A DNA stretch of 64,000 nt from Phytophthora colocasiae (taxonomy: Eukaryota > Oomycota > Peronosporomycetes > Peronosporales > Peronosporaceae). The notes under the pieces are model-generated. The model saw only the letters and a program-made list of their open reading frames with translations. It had not been told where the DNA came from and made no database searches. Positions 31,943 to 41,423 of the stretch are shown here, piece by piece. How positions within the stretch are numbered: position 1 is the stretch's first letter; the number at the start of each line of letters is the position of its first letter. The stretch covers positions 496,001 through 560,000 of the forward strand of contig JAGKQI010000040.1 of NCBI GenBank assembly GCA_018806915.1. The letters are read 5' to 3'. A program made the translations under genes and the position numbers.

Positions 31943-32824
31943 GTGTTCCAACCCCGTTCAGCGGCTAAGAAGCCGCGGACTACTTACGAGGCTGCCGCCG
32001 TGCCTCTTCCCAGCACGCGACAGCCTTCGGGCAGTCAACCTGGAGCCGCTCAATCGGCTCCCAGGTACTCTGCGACGCAGGGTACCCGCGCCACTTCACT
32101 CGGAGCTGGCGCTTCCCACCGCGACGCCGCTCCTGGAGAACCCGCTCCACATGGTAGTGGCGTTCTCCGTTCCGGTCAAGCAAAGCCGGAGGAGGCCTCG
32201 CTCGACTGCTCTTTCGAGCCGTCCCCGACGTTGGGGACTCAGAGGCCTTCGACTGGGCCTCTTGACCAACTTGTTGCTGAGCAACAGGAGGAGATCCGTC
32301 TCCTCCGAGCGCGTGTCCTTGCGCTTGAGGGTGCTCTTGGTCTTGAGCATGGCGGCCAAGCTGCCCCTGCAGCCGACCTGCCTGGTGTCTTGCGCCAGTT
32401 GGAAGACCTGCGTCTCGCGATGCAGGATCTTCATGGTCGTGTAGACCGTAGTGCCCCTTCGCGGGCACTTGACTCTCTTCGTCAAGAGGTCTACGACCTT
32501 TAGGCGACGATGTCTCGCCGGGAGTCGCAACCGTACGCGTACTCCCAGTCGTCGTTCGACTCTCGCCTAGGGGCCTACTCCTTTGGCCCCTCGGTGTATC
32601 CACACCGCTCGTACCTTCCGCCGGGGTACGGCTTCGCCCCTGGGAGTCACCAAACTCCCTATTACCTGGGGCGCTCGGCGCCTGACGCTCAACCTCGCGT
32701 CGAGGAGGTTCACTCTCCTCCTCGCGGCCGCCTTCAACCTCTTGAGGGGCCGCATGACCCTGAGGGTCATGGTACCGCTTCAGACGACCCACATAAAACG
32801 TCGGGTGGGTCGTCATCGACTTAG
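31943..32824 (+). other. Possible continuation of the antisense ORF, overlapping pol
   Basis: In another phase from 30636-31871, two plus-strand frames in the same phase as each other (31943-32503 and 32510-32824) are separated by one stop. The first contains a heptad-like segment (LVAEQQEEIRLLRARVLALE); the second is Tyr/Pro/Ser-rich. They lie antisense to the chromodomain ORF, whose middle is low complexity, so either strand could be shadowing the other here. Confidence 0.3.
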
Positions 32825-33282
32825 GCAAGTCGATCGTGTAGGCAGCACCGTGCCTACTCAGGACCTTAAAGGGTCCAATGAAGCGATGCTTCAACTTGTT
32901 GCTCACCGTGGAGCTAACAGTGTTAAGAGGTAGGTTCCTAGTGTCGAGTAGCACTAAGTCACCCACATTAAATACACTTAAGTTTCCTCTCCCATGTTGG
33001 TCTGAGTACTCCTTTGCTTGTCCTGTGCGAGTGCCATTGCATCTCGCACCCGGCTGATCACATTCAGCCTGTTGCCGACAAATGTCGACAACTTCTTCCG
33101 CAACGCGGCTGGTTCCACCGGAAACCTGGGAGGAAAGCTCTTTCCGAGCCTCTCCCCCACTTACTCTCGAAGCCGCGGTGCCCCCACCCAGTGTGAGCGG
33201 CACCTGGGGGTTCCGAAGCCCGTTCAAGTAGAACGGCGTGAACCCCGTTGACGCGTGTACCGCGTTGTTGAGTGCAACTCAA
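31980..33282 (-). pseudogene. Gypsy 3 integrase C-terminal tail and chromodomain
   Basis: The open frame 33227-31980 continues integrase after a frameshift at about 33280. It has the GPF/Y-like module (LKHRFIGPFKVL, then THPTFYVGRLKRY), a long polar low-complexity linker, and a C-terminal chromodomain (YHVERVLQERRRGGKRQLRV, then YPASQSTWEPIERL). Confidence 0.8.
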
Positions 33283-34903
33283 CCATAGGCAGCTGCGCTG
33301 ACCAAGAGCGCGGCGCCTCAGCGCAAACACTGCGCAGCACGTCCTCAACCACTCGGTTGACGCGCTCAGTCTGACCATCGGTCTGCGGATGGTCCGCTGT
33401 TGACATCGTCAACCGTGTTCCAAGCAATTGGAACAGCGTTTTCCAAAACGCAGCGGTAAACCGCGGGTCGCGGTCAGAGACAACAGTCTCAGGCAACCCG
33501 TGATAGCGGAAGACGCTATCAAGGAACAACTTCGCAGTTTGTTCCCCGGTAATGGTCTCAGAGACCGGAGCAAGATGCACCATCTTGCTCAACCGGCATA
33601 CAAACACCACAATGCCGGTGTTCTTCTGGTCATCGGCCGGAAGGCCGAAGACAAAGTCGAGACTCATCGACTTCCAGCAGTCCAGTGGGACTGGCAGGCT
33701 CTGCAGCGGAGCCGACGCGTGCCCCGCCGGCTTCACGCGCTGACATGTTTCACATGTCTTGATGTACTTGGCCACCCACTTGTACATGTGGGCCCACCAA
33801 AACATCAGAGAGACCCCGTGATAGGTCTTCTCTCGGCCCAAGTGGCCACTCGAAGGCACATCGTGTGCCTCGTGAAGTATATCATACTTCAGATCCTCGT
33901 CGTTCGGAACAACGACCCGCGGAGGATCCCCGGGCTCCACCCGATAGTGGAGCAGGCCATCGGCCCACTCATAGCGGTGGAGCCGTGCCCGCTGTCGAGG
34001 CGTAAGCCATTCGACCTTGGCATCCGTGCCAGCGGACAAATACCGCACAATAGGGGCGAGGGCGTCATCGTCCCGATACGCCAAGCGTATTCGATCGTAA
34101 AGATCCGTCGTGGCCCGACTAATATGAGCGAACTCATAGTCGGGCCTGCGCGACAAAGCGTCGGCAAGCGTGTTGAGCTTGCCAGGCTTGTATTCAACGC
34201 GGAAGTTATACTCCGCGAAGAATGACAGCCAACGCGCCATCCGCTGCGATAAGTGCGGCGTATGGATGGCTGTCCGCAAGGACGCGTGGTCCGTATAGAC
34301 CACAAAGGGCCTTGAGCCCAGAAGATGCACCCTGAACTTGACAAGGGCATACTTCATCGACAAGAGTTCCTTGTCGTGAACGGGAAAATTCCGTTCGGCA
34401 GCCTTCAGCTGCCTGGACTGGAACGAGATCACCCTATCTCGTCCCTCATCGTCCTGTTGCAATAGCGCACAGCCAATTGCATAGTCGGAAGCGTCACAGA
34501 CAACGCTAAACGACTTGGCATCGTCCGGCAACGCCAGGACGGGCGCGCATTGCAAGCTCGCCTTGATGCTATCAAAAGCATCCTGGTGCTGGCGCTCCCA
34601 GCACCACTCGGCCTCCTTCTTCAGAAGGTCCGACAAAGGCTTTGCGAGTCCCGCATAGCCAGCACTGTACTTGTGCAAGTAGTTGGCTAAGCCCAACCAC
34701 TTCCTCAGGTCCTTCTGTGACCGAGGAACAGGCCATGCCGCAATGGCTTTGACCTTGTCAGGATCCGCTTGGACCCCGACGCTGCTGACGAAGCAGCCGA
34801 GGACCTTAATCTCCTCAGCTGCGAAGACGCACTTGTCGATGTTGGCATAGAGCTTGTTAGCTCTCATGACCTCAAACACTCGACGGAGGTGCTCTCGATG
34901 CAC
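33224..34903 (-). pseudogene. Gypsy 3 RT C-terminal part, RNase H and integrase
   Basis: A 559-residue frame. It has the RT thumb (GCFVSSVGVQADPDKVKAI), RNase H (SVVCDASDYAIGCALLQQ, YTDHASLRT), the integrase zinc finger (CETCQRVK) and the integrase core (SLDFVFGLP, VSDRDPRF, PQTDGQTERVNR). RT upstream is in another frame, and the integrase end shifts frame near 33280. Confidence 0.87.
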
Positions 34904-35501
34904 CTCTATAGCCGTCTTGCCTCCTCGGCACGGCTATGGACGAATATATCGTCAAAGTACGTCTGCGTGAACGCACGCAAAGGTCTAAACAACTGTGTGA
35001 CCAAGCGATTGAAGGTCGCTGGTGCGTTGGATAGACCTTGTGGCATTACCAGCCACTCCCAGAGCATACCGCTCGGCGTGCTCACGGCCGTGAGCGGGAT
35101 ATCACACTCCGCATCAGGATCTGGTAGTATCCATCCACCAGATCCAGCGCGCTATACAGCGTGCAGCCGGCCATGTTGTTCAACAACACATCCTTGCGAG
35201 GGATCGGCGTCTGTGCTGGCACAGTCGCGCTGTTCAGCTTATTGTAAGCATGAACCAGACGCCACTTCCCGTTCGGCTTGCGAACGCAGAAGGTTGGCGT
35301 CGAGTGCGGGGACTTCGATTCCCGCACCATTCCCGCTTTCGCCTTAGCGGCGAAGAACGCGTCAATGACGTCGCTCTGCTCTCGGGGCAGGGGCCATTGA
35401 CGCGTGACACAATACTTTGTGCCTGGCACGAGATCAATCTCGTGCCTGATCCTCGGTCTGGTGGGAGCTTTGAGGGTGGGTCCTGGACACCACGTCCTCA
35501 A
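34904..35501 (-). pseudogene. Gypsy 3 RT N-terminal part
   Basis: The frame 35501-35082 carries TPTFCVRKPNGKWRLVHAYN and SALDLVDGYYQI. The next phase gives the rest of the palm including TYFDDIFVHS (about 34945). Frame changes at about 35090 and about 34910 separate them from the downstream part. Confidence 0.8.
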
Positions 35502-36741
35502 ACTCCTTCACTAAAGGATACAGCGGATCCTTTGGATTCTTCAGAATCTCGGAGCCCGTGCGCGACGCACGTTGCTTCCGGAACTCCTCCAGGACGTCTT
35601 CGTCCATCACTGAGGAGGAGTTCAACTCCTCTGGAGTGGGCTCCGGCCTAAGGAGAACCATCTCCGATATCTCCCCGGCCTTCAACTCGGCCAGGAAGTC
35701 CTCCATCGCGACTTCCTCGAGGTTCAATAGCTCTGATACCTCAGGCAGGGGTGCCAACTCGATGGTCCCCGCCTTCACGCGATGCCCGGTCACGCCGTCG
35801 AAGATGTGATAGCATTCTTCGACCGACTGTGACCTAGGAGCCTTTAGCTCCTGTCCCAAGTCCTCGTGGACTTCTTCGGGATGGTATTCTACCAACCCCG
35901 GCTTACGACCATGGCGTGGGGTTAACTTACCCACGCCAGGTGATGCCACTACGATGGCATCACGAGCCCTCATGGCTCCGTGCGGAACTGCGTTACCCGC
36001 ATCGGAAGCACCCTTGGTGTCTTCCTGATCAGTTATGGTCTGAGCGACCTTGCGTGGAACTACTTCTCTCACGCCTGGTGATGCCACTACTTCGGCATCA
36101 CGAGCCCTCGTGGCTCCATGCGGAACTCTGTTACCCGCATCAGTTATGGTCTGAGCGACCTGGCGTCGAACTTCTCGTACGCCTGGCGATGCCACTACTT
36201 CGGCATCGCGAGCCATCTTGGCTTCCTGCGGAACTCTTTGATCCGCTTGTGGACCTAAGTTACCCACCTGGTTAGTGCTCTCAGGCACTACCACAGTCGC
36301 AGCCTGTACGTCGCTGCGACTTCGTGCGTGGGGCCCTGCTATCGTTGCAGACCCACACGTAGGGCAAGGGCCTCCGCCCGTTGCCCCGGCCATCCATGGC
36401 CCACGATCACTTCTCGTGTGGGGCGATGTAGCACCGACTACACCAGCCCCCAAATACTCCTCGGACGCTGCCGCGTCCTGGCGGTTCCAGCGAACGCCCT
36501 TAGTCCTGACAGAGGTGGGAACATGACTCACCAAAGCTCTGTCAGAGACTGCAGGCCGGCTAGCCCCAATGGCTTTGCCGCGCCAATCGATCCAGGGCTC
36601 GTGCTTCTCAAGCCACGGCATCCCTAGGATCAAGTCGTACTTGTCCATCTCGAGGACAATGAACGACTCCACGCTGTCGAAGTCCTCAAACTTCACAGCC
36701 AGGTCCACTTGGACCTTTGGTATTTCCACCATCTGTACCAT
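35434..36741 (-). pseudogene. Gypsy 3 post-protease linker region
   Basis: It continues the protease C-terminal half (IVLEMDKYDLILGMPWLEKH). A long Pro/Ser/charged linker follows, containing three or four copies of a unit with ARDAEVVASPGV (about 35930-36220), and then the sequence leading into RT. It is out of phase with gag upstream (shift near 36735) and with RT downstream (shift near 35470). Confidence 0.72.
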
Positions 36742-38041
36742 CGGCTAGTCGTACGGCGACTAGCCCACTTCCCTCGCTCTCACGTAGAGCGTCCTCAAAC
36801 TTGCCGCGATTCCTTGCGACAGTTTGTCGGCGAGCAAAGTTCTTGCTCGCCCCAGAGTCTATCAAGACTCTAAAGGGGTTGTTAAACCCCGTACACTCGC
36901 GTGTACCACCAGCAGCCCACCGCTGCCCTTCTCCGCTTTGAGAGTCCCAAGACTCTCTGGGGCTAAGTCTCCACTGCGTGTGCCTCCCGCACCACCCGCA
37001 TGGGGACTTAGTGTTTCCCCAGTAGGGCGCCCCGCCCCTACTGGTCCCCGGATTTCCCTGACTCTTGGGCGCCGGCTTCTTCCAGCGGCCCTTAGAGTCC
37101 TTGAGGCTTGGAAGACCTCTTCCATTGCCCCCAGAGGGGCAGACACGTGCGAAGTGTCCGAAACGCCCGCCCGCGAAACAGCGGATGCGTTTCTGCTCGG
37201 CGAGCCCCAAGTCCATAGGGGCTGGTCCCGAGCCTGCTCCATTCCCAGGAGCACTGGCCGACGCCGTCGTCGGCCCGCTGTGACCTTGCCACGCAGAGGC
37301 AGGAGTCTGAGCCTGTGTATGGCTGAACTCCTCCTGGAGCGCGACTTGAATCGCCTCCTCCATCGTGTTGACCTGCACGCGGAACAGTTGCGTGCGGGCC
37401 GGGCTTACTCTTAAGCCGTCCATGAACACAGTTACTTGGATGTGTTCAGGTAGGGGGTTCCCTACCAGAGATGCCGCGAGAACGCGCATCTCTTGGATGT
37501 ACTCGTGCAGGTCACGTTTCCCTTGCTTGCAGGCTAGGAAGCGTGACCGCTGGCGATACTCATAGTTCGCCGGGAGGAATGCGGCCCGAAGCTGTTCGCA
37601 CAGCTGGGCCCAGGATGTAAAACATCCAGGCGACGTCGCTTCGCGCGTGTACGCCCATGTCTTCGCTCGACCCCCGAGGTTAGACAGCGCGAAAGCGACC
37701 CGAAGTCGCTCCACCGAGATGAGAGCCGCCTCCATGGCGAGCTCAACTTCTCGGATCCAGAAGTGAAGGTTTTCACCTTCTTTCCCTTCATAGGGAAGAA
37801 CCTTGAGTCTTAAAGCGCTTGGGTTGAACCGGCCTCGGTTCAACCACAGGAGCCTCAAGGTTCCTCGAACGTGCTCAATGAGCCCACGTTCGTACATGTC
37901 GAACGCCGCCACGCGTTCGACCTGCTCGGCCGGCGTCGCCGCCGCCAAGCTTCGGAAGGCATCCATCCCAAAGATGCCCGCCATCTTCCGGACCGACTCA
38001 AACTGAGAGTCGGTCAAGTGAGGAAACTCACTTCGATCCAT
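36686..38041 (-). CDS. Gypsy 3 Gag and start of protease
   Basis: The first ATG of the frame is at 38041 (MDRSEFPHLT). The gag domain is about residues 70-240. The zinc knuckle reads CFAGGRFGHFARVC, so the second cysteine of the usual C-x2-C is a glycine. The protease active site LIDSGASKNF is near residue 390. The frame then ends in altered sequence where a short duplication around GATGGT shifts it. Confidence 0.8.
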   Translation of the reverse strand: MDRSEFPHLTDSQFESVRKMAGIFGMDAFRSLAAATPAEQVERVAAFDMYERGLIEHVRGTLRLLWLNRGRFNPSALRLKVLPYEGKEGENLHFWIREVELAMEAALISVERLRVAFALSNLGGRAKTWAYTREATSPGCFTSWAQLCEQLRAAFLPANYEYRQRSRFLACKQGKRDLHEYIQEMRVLAASLVGNPLPEHIQVTVFMDGLRVSPARTQLFRVQVNTMEEAIQVALQEEFSHTQAQTPASAWQGHSGPTTASASAPGNGAGSGPAPMDLGLAEQKRIRCFAGGRFGHFARVCPSGGNGRGLPSLKDSKGRWKKPAPKSQGNPGTSRGGAPYWGNTKSPCGWCGRHTQWRLSPRESWDSQSGEGQRWAAGGTRECTGFNNPFRVLIDSGASKNFARRQTVARNRGKFEDALRESEGSGLVAVRLADGTDGGNTKGPSGPGCEV

Positions 38042-38125
38042 GGTGGCCAACTACTTCTGGCCACAGAGGATTCAGGTAATCAATCTACCCGCGTAGGCGT
38101 AGGATTGACTACAAGTGCTACCAAG

Positions 38126-38441
38126 TGCGACGGGGGTCACACAGCACTTCACACAGAGGAAGGCTTGGAGTATACAAACTCCTAGTGAACGGCAGTTCAC
38201 TCGGTCCCCAAAGACTTGGGGAGACTAACTAAAGATTAGGTAGATTTAAGACTGAATATATTATAGATACTTGTTAGCTTGGCCTGCAATACAAACTCAA
38301 AGATATCTATAGTGTAACCTATATAGAAGGTGATAGGTGGCTGCGGAGCCACCTGCCACGTGTCACCATGATGTGTGACACACCAAATGTATCCACTTCG
38401 GAAGAGTGACTAAAGTCACTCTTCAATGTAACCCCGTTACA
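38126..38441 (-). repeat. 5' LTR (element sense) of gypsy 3
   Basis: 316 bp, followed on the right by the target duplication TCTTC and the remainder of the gypsy 2 LTR. Confidence 0.94.
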
Positions 38442-38446
38442 TCTTC

Positions 38447-38504
38447 GCTCCGCCGTCCAAGTCCGGCCTCCGCTTCCTCGCCCCCGCGCGCCTACTGTGT
38501 TACA
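38447..38504 (+). repeat. 3' LTR of gypsy 2, second segment
   Basis: Matches the last 58 bases of 23871-24379 and ends TGTGTTACA, followed by the target duplication TTGTA. Confidence 0.93.
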
Positions 38505-38509
38505 TTGTA

Positions 38510-39048
38510 GTCTTTGGCTTGAGGACGAAGGAAATTGGAAAGTGAGCATCGAACTGCCCCACAAGTTGTTGGACAACACAATGCCCTGTCGCCACAACGT
38601 CCAAGATGCTGTACTTTTGCGACGTATGTCATATCCTGTGATAGTGCAATTCAGATACTTACAATTACAATAGGGAATGAGTCAACCGTTCGATGACAAC
38701 CACCACATCGCAATTAACGATCAGTGTCTTTTGATTGCGCGATTAACTGTTCCCGCATCCAGCCTGGATTCAGGAGAGCACTTTTAGTAATAGTAGCAAA
38801 TTCGCCTAGAATGTCTTGCTGTGGAAGTCCAACCTCCAAGGTAATGAATGGTTGTGACAATGAATGGCTTTGACGTTTCACAAGATTCACATTTTGGGCT
38901 GTGCTCCAACTGCAACTTCCAGCCAGCTATAACCCGCTATCGTTTGCTTTGACGATGGCATTGAAACCACCCCCAGCTCCGCAACTCCTACTCATTCTCA
39001 CTTCTCAATTTTCACAAGACCCGGTAATCGACCAAACTATCTATCCTG
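38510..39048. promoter_or_regulatory. Former shared promoter region of the two RxLR genes
   Basis: A 539-bp region with no gene. On the minus strand, 38532-38547 reads GCTCACTTTCCAATTT, close to the oomycete core promoter GCTCATTYYNCAWTTT. Without the transposons it would lie about 30-35 bases upstream of the left effector start at 23860. On the plus strand, 38991-39012 reads CTCATTCTCACTTCTCAATTTT, the same Inr-plus-flank type, 37-58 bases upstream of the right effector start. Confidence 0.7.
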
Positions 39049-39450
39049 ATGCGTCTCTCCGTCGTCCTGTTCCTTGCTGCCACGGTGCTGATCGCAGTGG
39101 TCTCAGGATCTTCCGCCAATCTGCGAACCTCCCAGGAGATTCAATCAAGTGATGCTGCCCAGGACAAAGCAAATGGCCGAGAGCTTCGCGGAGATTTCAA
39201 AACCGATGAAGGCAGCGAATCCCTGAAATCTTTCGCGAAGAGACAGGCAAACTACGTCTACACGGACAGAATCTTTGATGAACTGGCTAAAAAATTCGAC
39301 CCTGACACCCTCCACACGACGCTAAAACTATATATCTCCAAAAACCGCTCGAACAAATACGGAGTGAGGACGTCCAGGTACAACCTTTATGAGAACTTCC
39401 TGGTTAGCTACCTTAAGAAGTACCCCAACTGGAGAAGCAGTCTCAACTGA
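39049..39450 (+). CDS. RxLR secreted effector
   Basis: A 133-residue protein with a signal peptide (MRLSVVLFLAATVLIAVVSG), RxLR as RELR at residues 44-47, and only a weak acidic follow-up (DEGSE) in place of a clear dEER. The C-terminal domain is helical and Tyr-rich, ending with NFLVSYLKKYPNW; a W/Y-type fold is possible but not demonstrable by eye. It is divergent from the effector at 23414-23860 and shares the MRLS start with it. Its own promoter is intact, with an Inr at 38991. By family knowledge it is secreted for action in the host cell; the target is unknown. Confidence 0.87.
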   Translation: MRLSVVLFLAATVLIAVVSGSSANLRTSQEIQSSDAAQDKANGRELRGDFKTDEGSESLKSFAKRQANYVYTDRIFDELAKKFDPDTLHTTLKLYISKNRSNKYGVRTSRYNLYENFLVSYLKKYPNWRSSLN

Positions 39451-39599
39451 AACCGTTTGACCGTGGAAGTAGCGTCTTGATGATGTAATGCGCTTGTATC
39501 TCAAGTCTAGACAACATGGAGTTGATGAATTCCGCCACCGTCTTTTGAGCGCTGGGTAACATATTCAGCTCAGGGTACCAGTCCCACAACGTGAACTCG

Positions 39600-40035
39600 A
39601 TTTACATTGCCAGTGGTTTGGAATACGGACTGTTTTCTATGAATCGAACTTCGCATCATCATCCGCTTGACTGGAAGACACTTCTTTCGAATTTGTAGGC
39701 TCAAAAAATTTCGTAATGCCCCCGATAATGTCTTTACCCCGCCTTGAAATGCGTTTTGGACTCTGGACTGCGAGTATAAAGGCCAGCAAGGAGTTTATCA
39801 GACACCTGGTGTGCCATTTATCCAGCTATCGTCAATTTTACGGTCATATACTACAGTTTGCTAAATCTGCTGGCCAGAGCATTGCGACGACGAGTTTATG
39901 ACGTTTTATTCATTCATGTGTCTGTTGCGCCTGGAGCGATACCTGTAGTGAAATAATCAGAAACATCGTCCGAGAAGACAATTGTCTCGATTCGACCATC
40001 GACGCCTTGAAGTAGTCCGGATTGTGCCAGCATAC
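39600..40035 (+). pseudogene. Rearranged membrane-family relic
   Basis: On the plus strand, 39600-39930 reads degraded family blocks (a GLEYGLFS-like block, SLPRLEM, then AIVNF and SLLNLLARALRRRVYDVLF in shifting frames). Directly after it, 39930-40035 matches the next family block on the minus strand (LAQSGLLQGVDGRIETIVFSDD). The two adjacent parts are therefore in opposite orientation. Confidence 0.65.
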
Positions 40036-40632
40036 GTTCTTCTTTGCATTGTTCTGCTTTCCTATTAATTATTCTATCAAATTTTCAATAACGGGAGCAT
40101 GTTCTGCAACGGTTTTATCTAAGTATTTCAAATGACGCGCAATAGTCTATAATTTAAAAAGAAAAGTGTCAATAACTTCTCATATCACTCCACTCACTCA
40201 CGCTGCCTTGGAATACGACAGCGGACGTTCATCAATGGGGGAGACTAAGTCCAAAAAGAGAACTCAGCACTACAACCACCGACATCCCGAGTCAATGAAT
40301 GAAGTCGAATACGATCATCAAAGTTAATGAGACTATCTGACTGGAAAGTCAAGTAGAAAAGAAGGTACTATAGAAATGATCCTGTGTAAGTACGGTCTTG
40401 ACTAGGAAACATCTAGTGTTACCCTAGCCTAAATATTTGATTGAAACCACATGTGTAGCTGACAATTTAATTGGCCATTTTCATTGGATAATCCACTTCA
40501 ACGACAACATCTCGTTAATCTCACCTCCTATCCGTTGCGGTCCAGTTGAACTCGATTGATATTTATAAGCGAGGCACCGCTGACTGTCCATTTGTTTTTT
40601 GCTTCTTCATCCGATAATTAAGCTCTGGATCG
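40036..40632. other. No gene seen
   Basis: AT-rich intergenic DNA with no convincing coding or RNA gene. The right end is presumably the promoter of the gene at 40633. Confidence 0.5.
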
Positions 40633-41392
40633 ATGTCAGCGTTGAACCACGGGCGGAAATGCATGCAAGGTCAGTAAAAACAACGTGCACTTTGTTTCAT
40701 GGTTCGTGGGGTGTTAAGGACTTCGATTCAATGCAGAGTTAGACCGATTTACTGAGTCAATGGGGTGGACGTTCAGAGACGAGTTTGATGCTCCTCACGA
40801 TGAAGCAGATCTATCTCGAACAGGATTCGGTAACGCTGTGGAGATCCCCGACGACTTTATAGCTCCGTCTAGAATGAAAACACAGCAGAAGCCAAGTCAC
40901 CCTTCCTACATCCAGCGCAAAAGAGCTTCGAGCCGTACATGCTCGTCGACTAAGACGCACCCAGGTGCTGATTCCTCGCCGCAATACAAGATAAGGCCCC
41001 ACAAGACCACCAAGCCAGCGGAGGAACCTATTGACTTCGTGTACGACATCAAGACGAGGCGGAAATTACGCGAACAACTGGACGCTGAACGCCGGAGAGT
41101 ACTGCTAGAAGCAAAAGCTCGAGAAGCCAAACTCCGAGCTGAAAACAAATGGGTCTTCGACAAGCGGGACAAGTCTCCACCAAGGAGGAAACAAGCCTGG
41201 CAAATCAACAGTCCTGTCCAGAAAACTGTGGATTTCAGTACCGGTGGATGCAAAACACACGTACGCACTACCTCAGCTCCCAGTAAATGTTCTAGCCGCA
41301 GTTCCGTGTCCAGTACTTGTCCATCTGACGTGGAAATGTCAATTCGGGAATTTGAGTGCCGTCTGCGAAGTCAGTGGAATCTTGGAATTTAG
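40633..41392 (+). CDS. Basic, partly coiled-coil protein of unknown function, two exons
   Basis: The obvious frame begins at the ATG at 40760 (MGWTFRDEFDAP) but extends in frame across a probable 67-base intron, 40670-40736 (GTCAGT...ATGCAG), to an ATG at 40633 (MSALNHGRKCMQ). That gives 230 residues. The middle is a charged helix likely to form a coiled coil (KLREQLDAERRRVLLEAKAREAKLRAE in shorter blocks), flanked by Ser/Lys/Pro-rich low complexity. The C-terminal end is MSIREFECRLRSQWNLGI. I see no signal peptide or membrane segment. I do not recognise the family. The start could be 40760 if the intron is not real. Confidence 0.6.
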
Positions 41393-41423
41393 TTTGATCT
41401 CCGAGATAATTGCTTTTGGGACC

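Larger units (their letters stand above)
30138..38441 (-). mobile_element. Ty3/gypsy chromodomain retrotransposon (gypsy 3), nested, with antisense ORF
   Basis: Bounded by two 316-bp LTRs (TGCGACGG...CGTTACA) that read identically, with the target duplication TCTTC at 30133-30137 and 38442-38446. Coding is on the minus strand: gag 38041-36686, linker/protease/RT, RNase H and integrase, then a chromodomain. The purine tract for the plus-strand primer is GGGGGAGGA (minus strand), next to the left LTR. A primer-binding site TGGTAGCACTTG (minus strand) is two bases inside the right LTR. Pol has at least four frame changes despite the identical LTRs. A long plus-strand frame occupies the 1.5 kb between pol and the left LTR. 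Confidence 0.93.
23871..38504 (+). mobile_element. Ty3/gypsy chromodomain retrotransposon (gypsy 2), coding-intact, with gypsy 3 nested in its 3' LTR
   Basis: The target duplication TTGTA lies at 23866-23870 and 38505-38509. The 5' LTR is 23871-24379. The 3' LTR starts at 29686, is interrupted at 30137 by gypsy 3, and resumes at 38447-38504. By eye the LTR copies differ only by one inserted C near 30128. The single 1614-residue polyprotein is unbroken and a purine-rich tract (29673-29684) precedes the 3' LTR. This copy was probably active recently, until its 3' LTR was interrupted. Confidence 0.93.
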
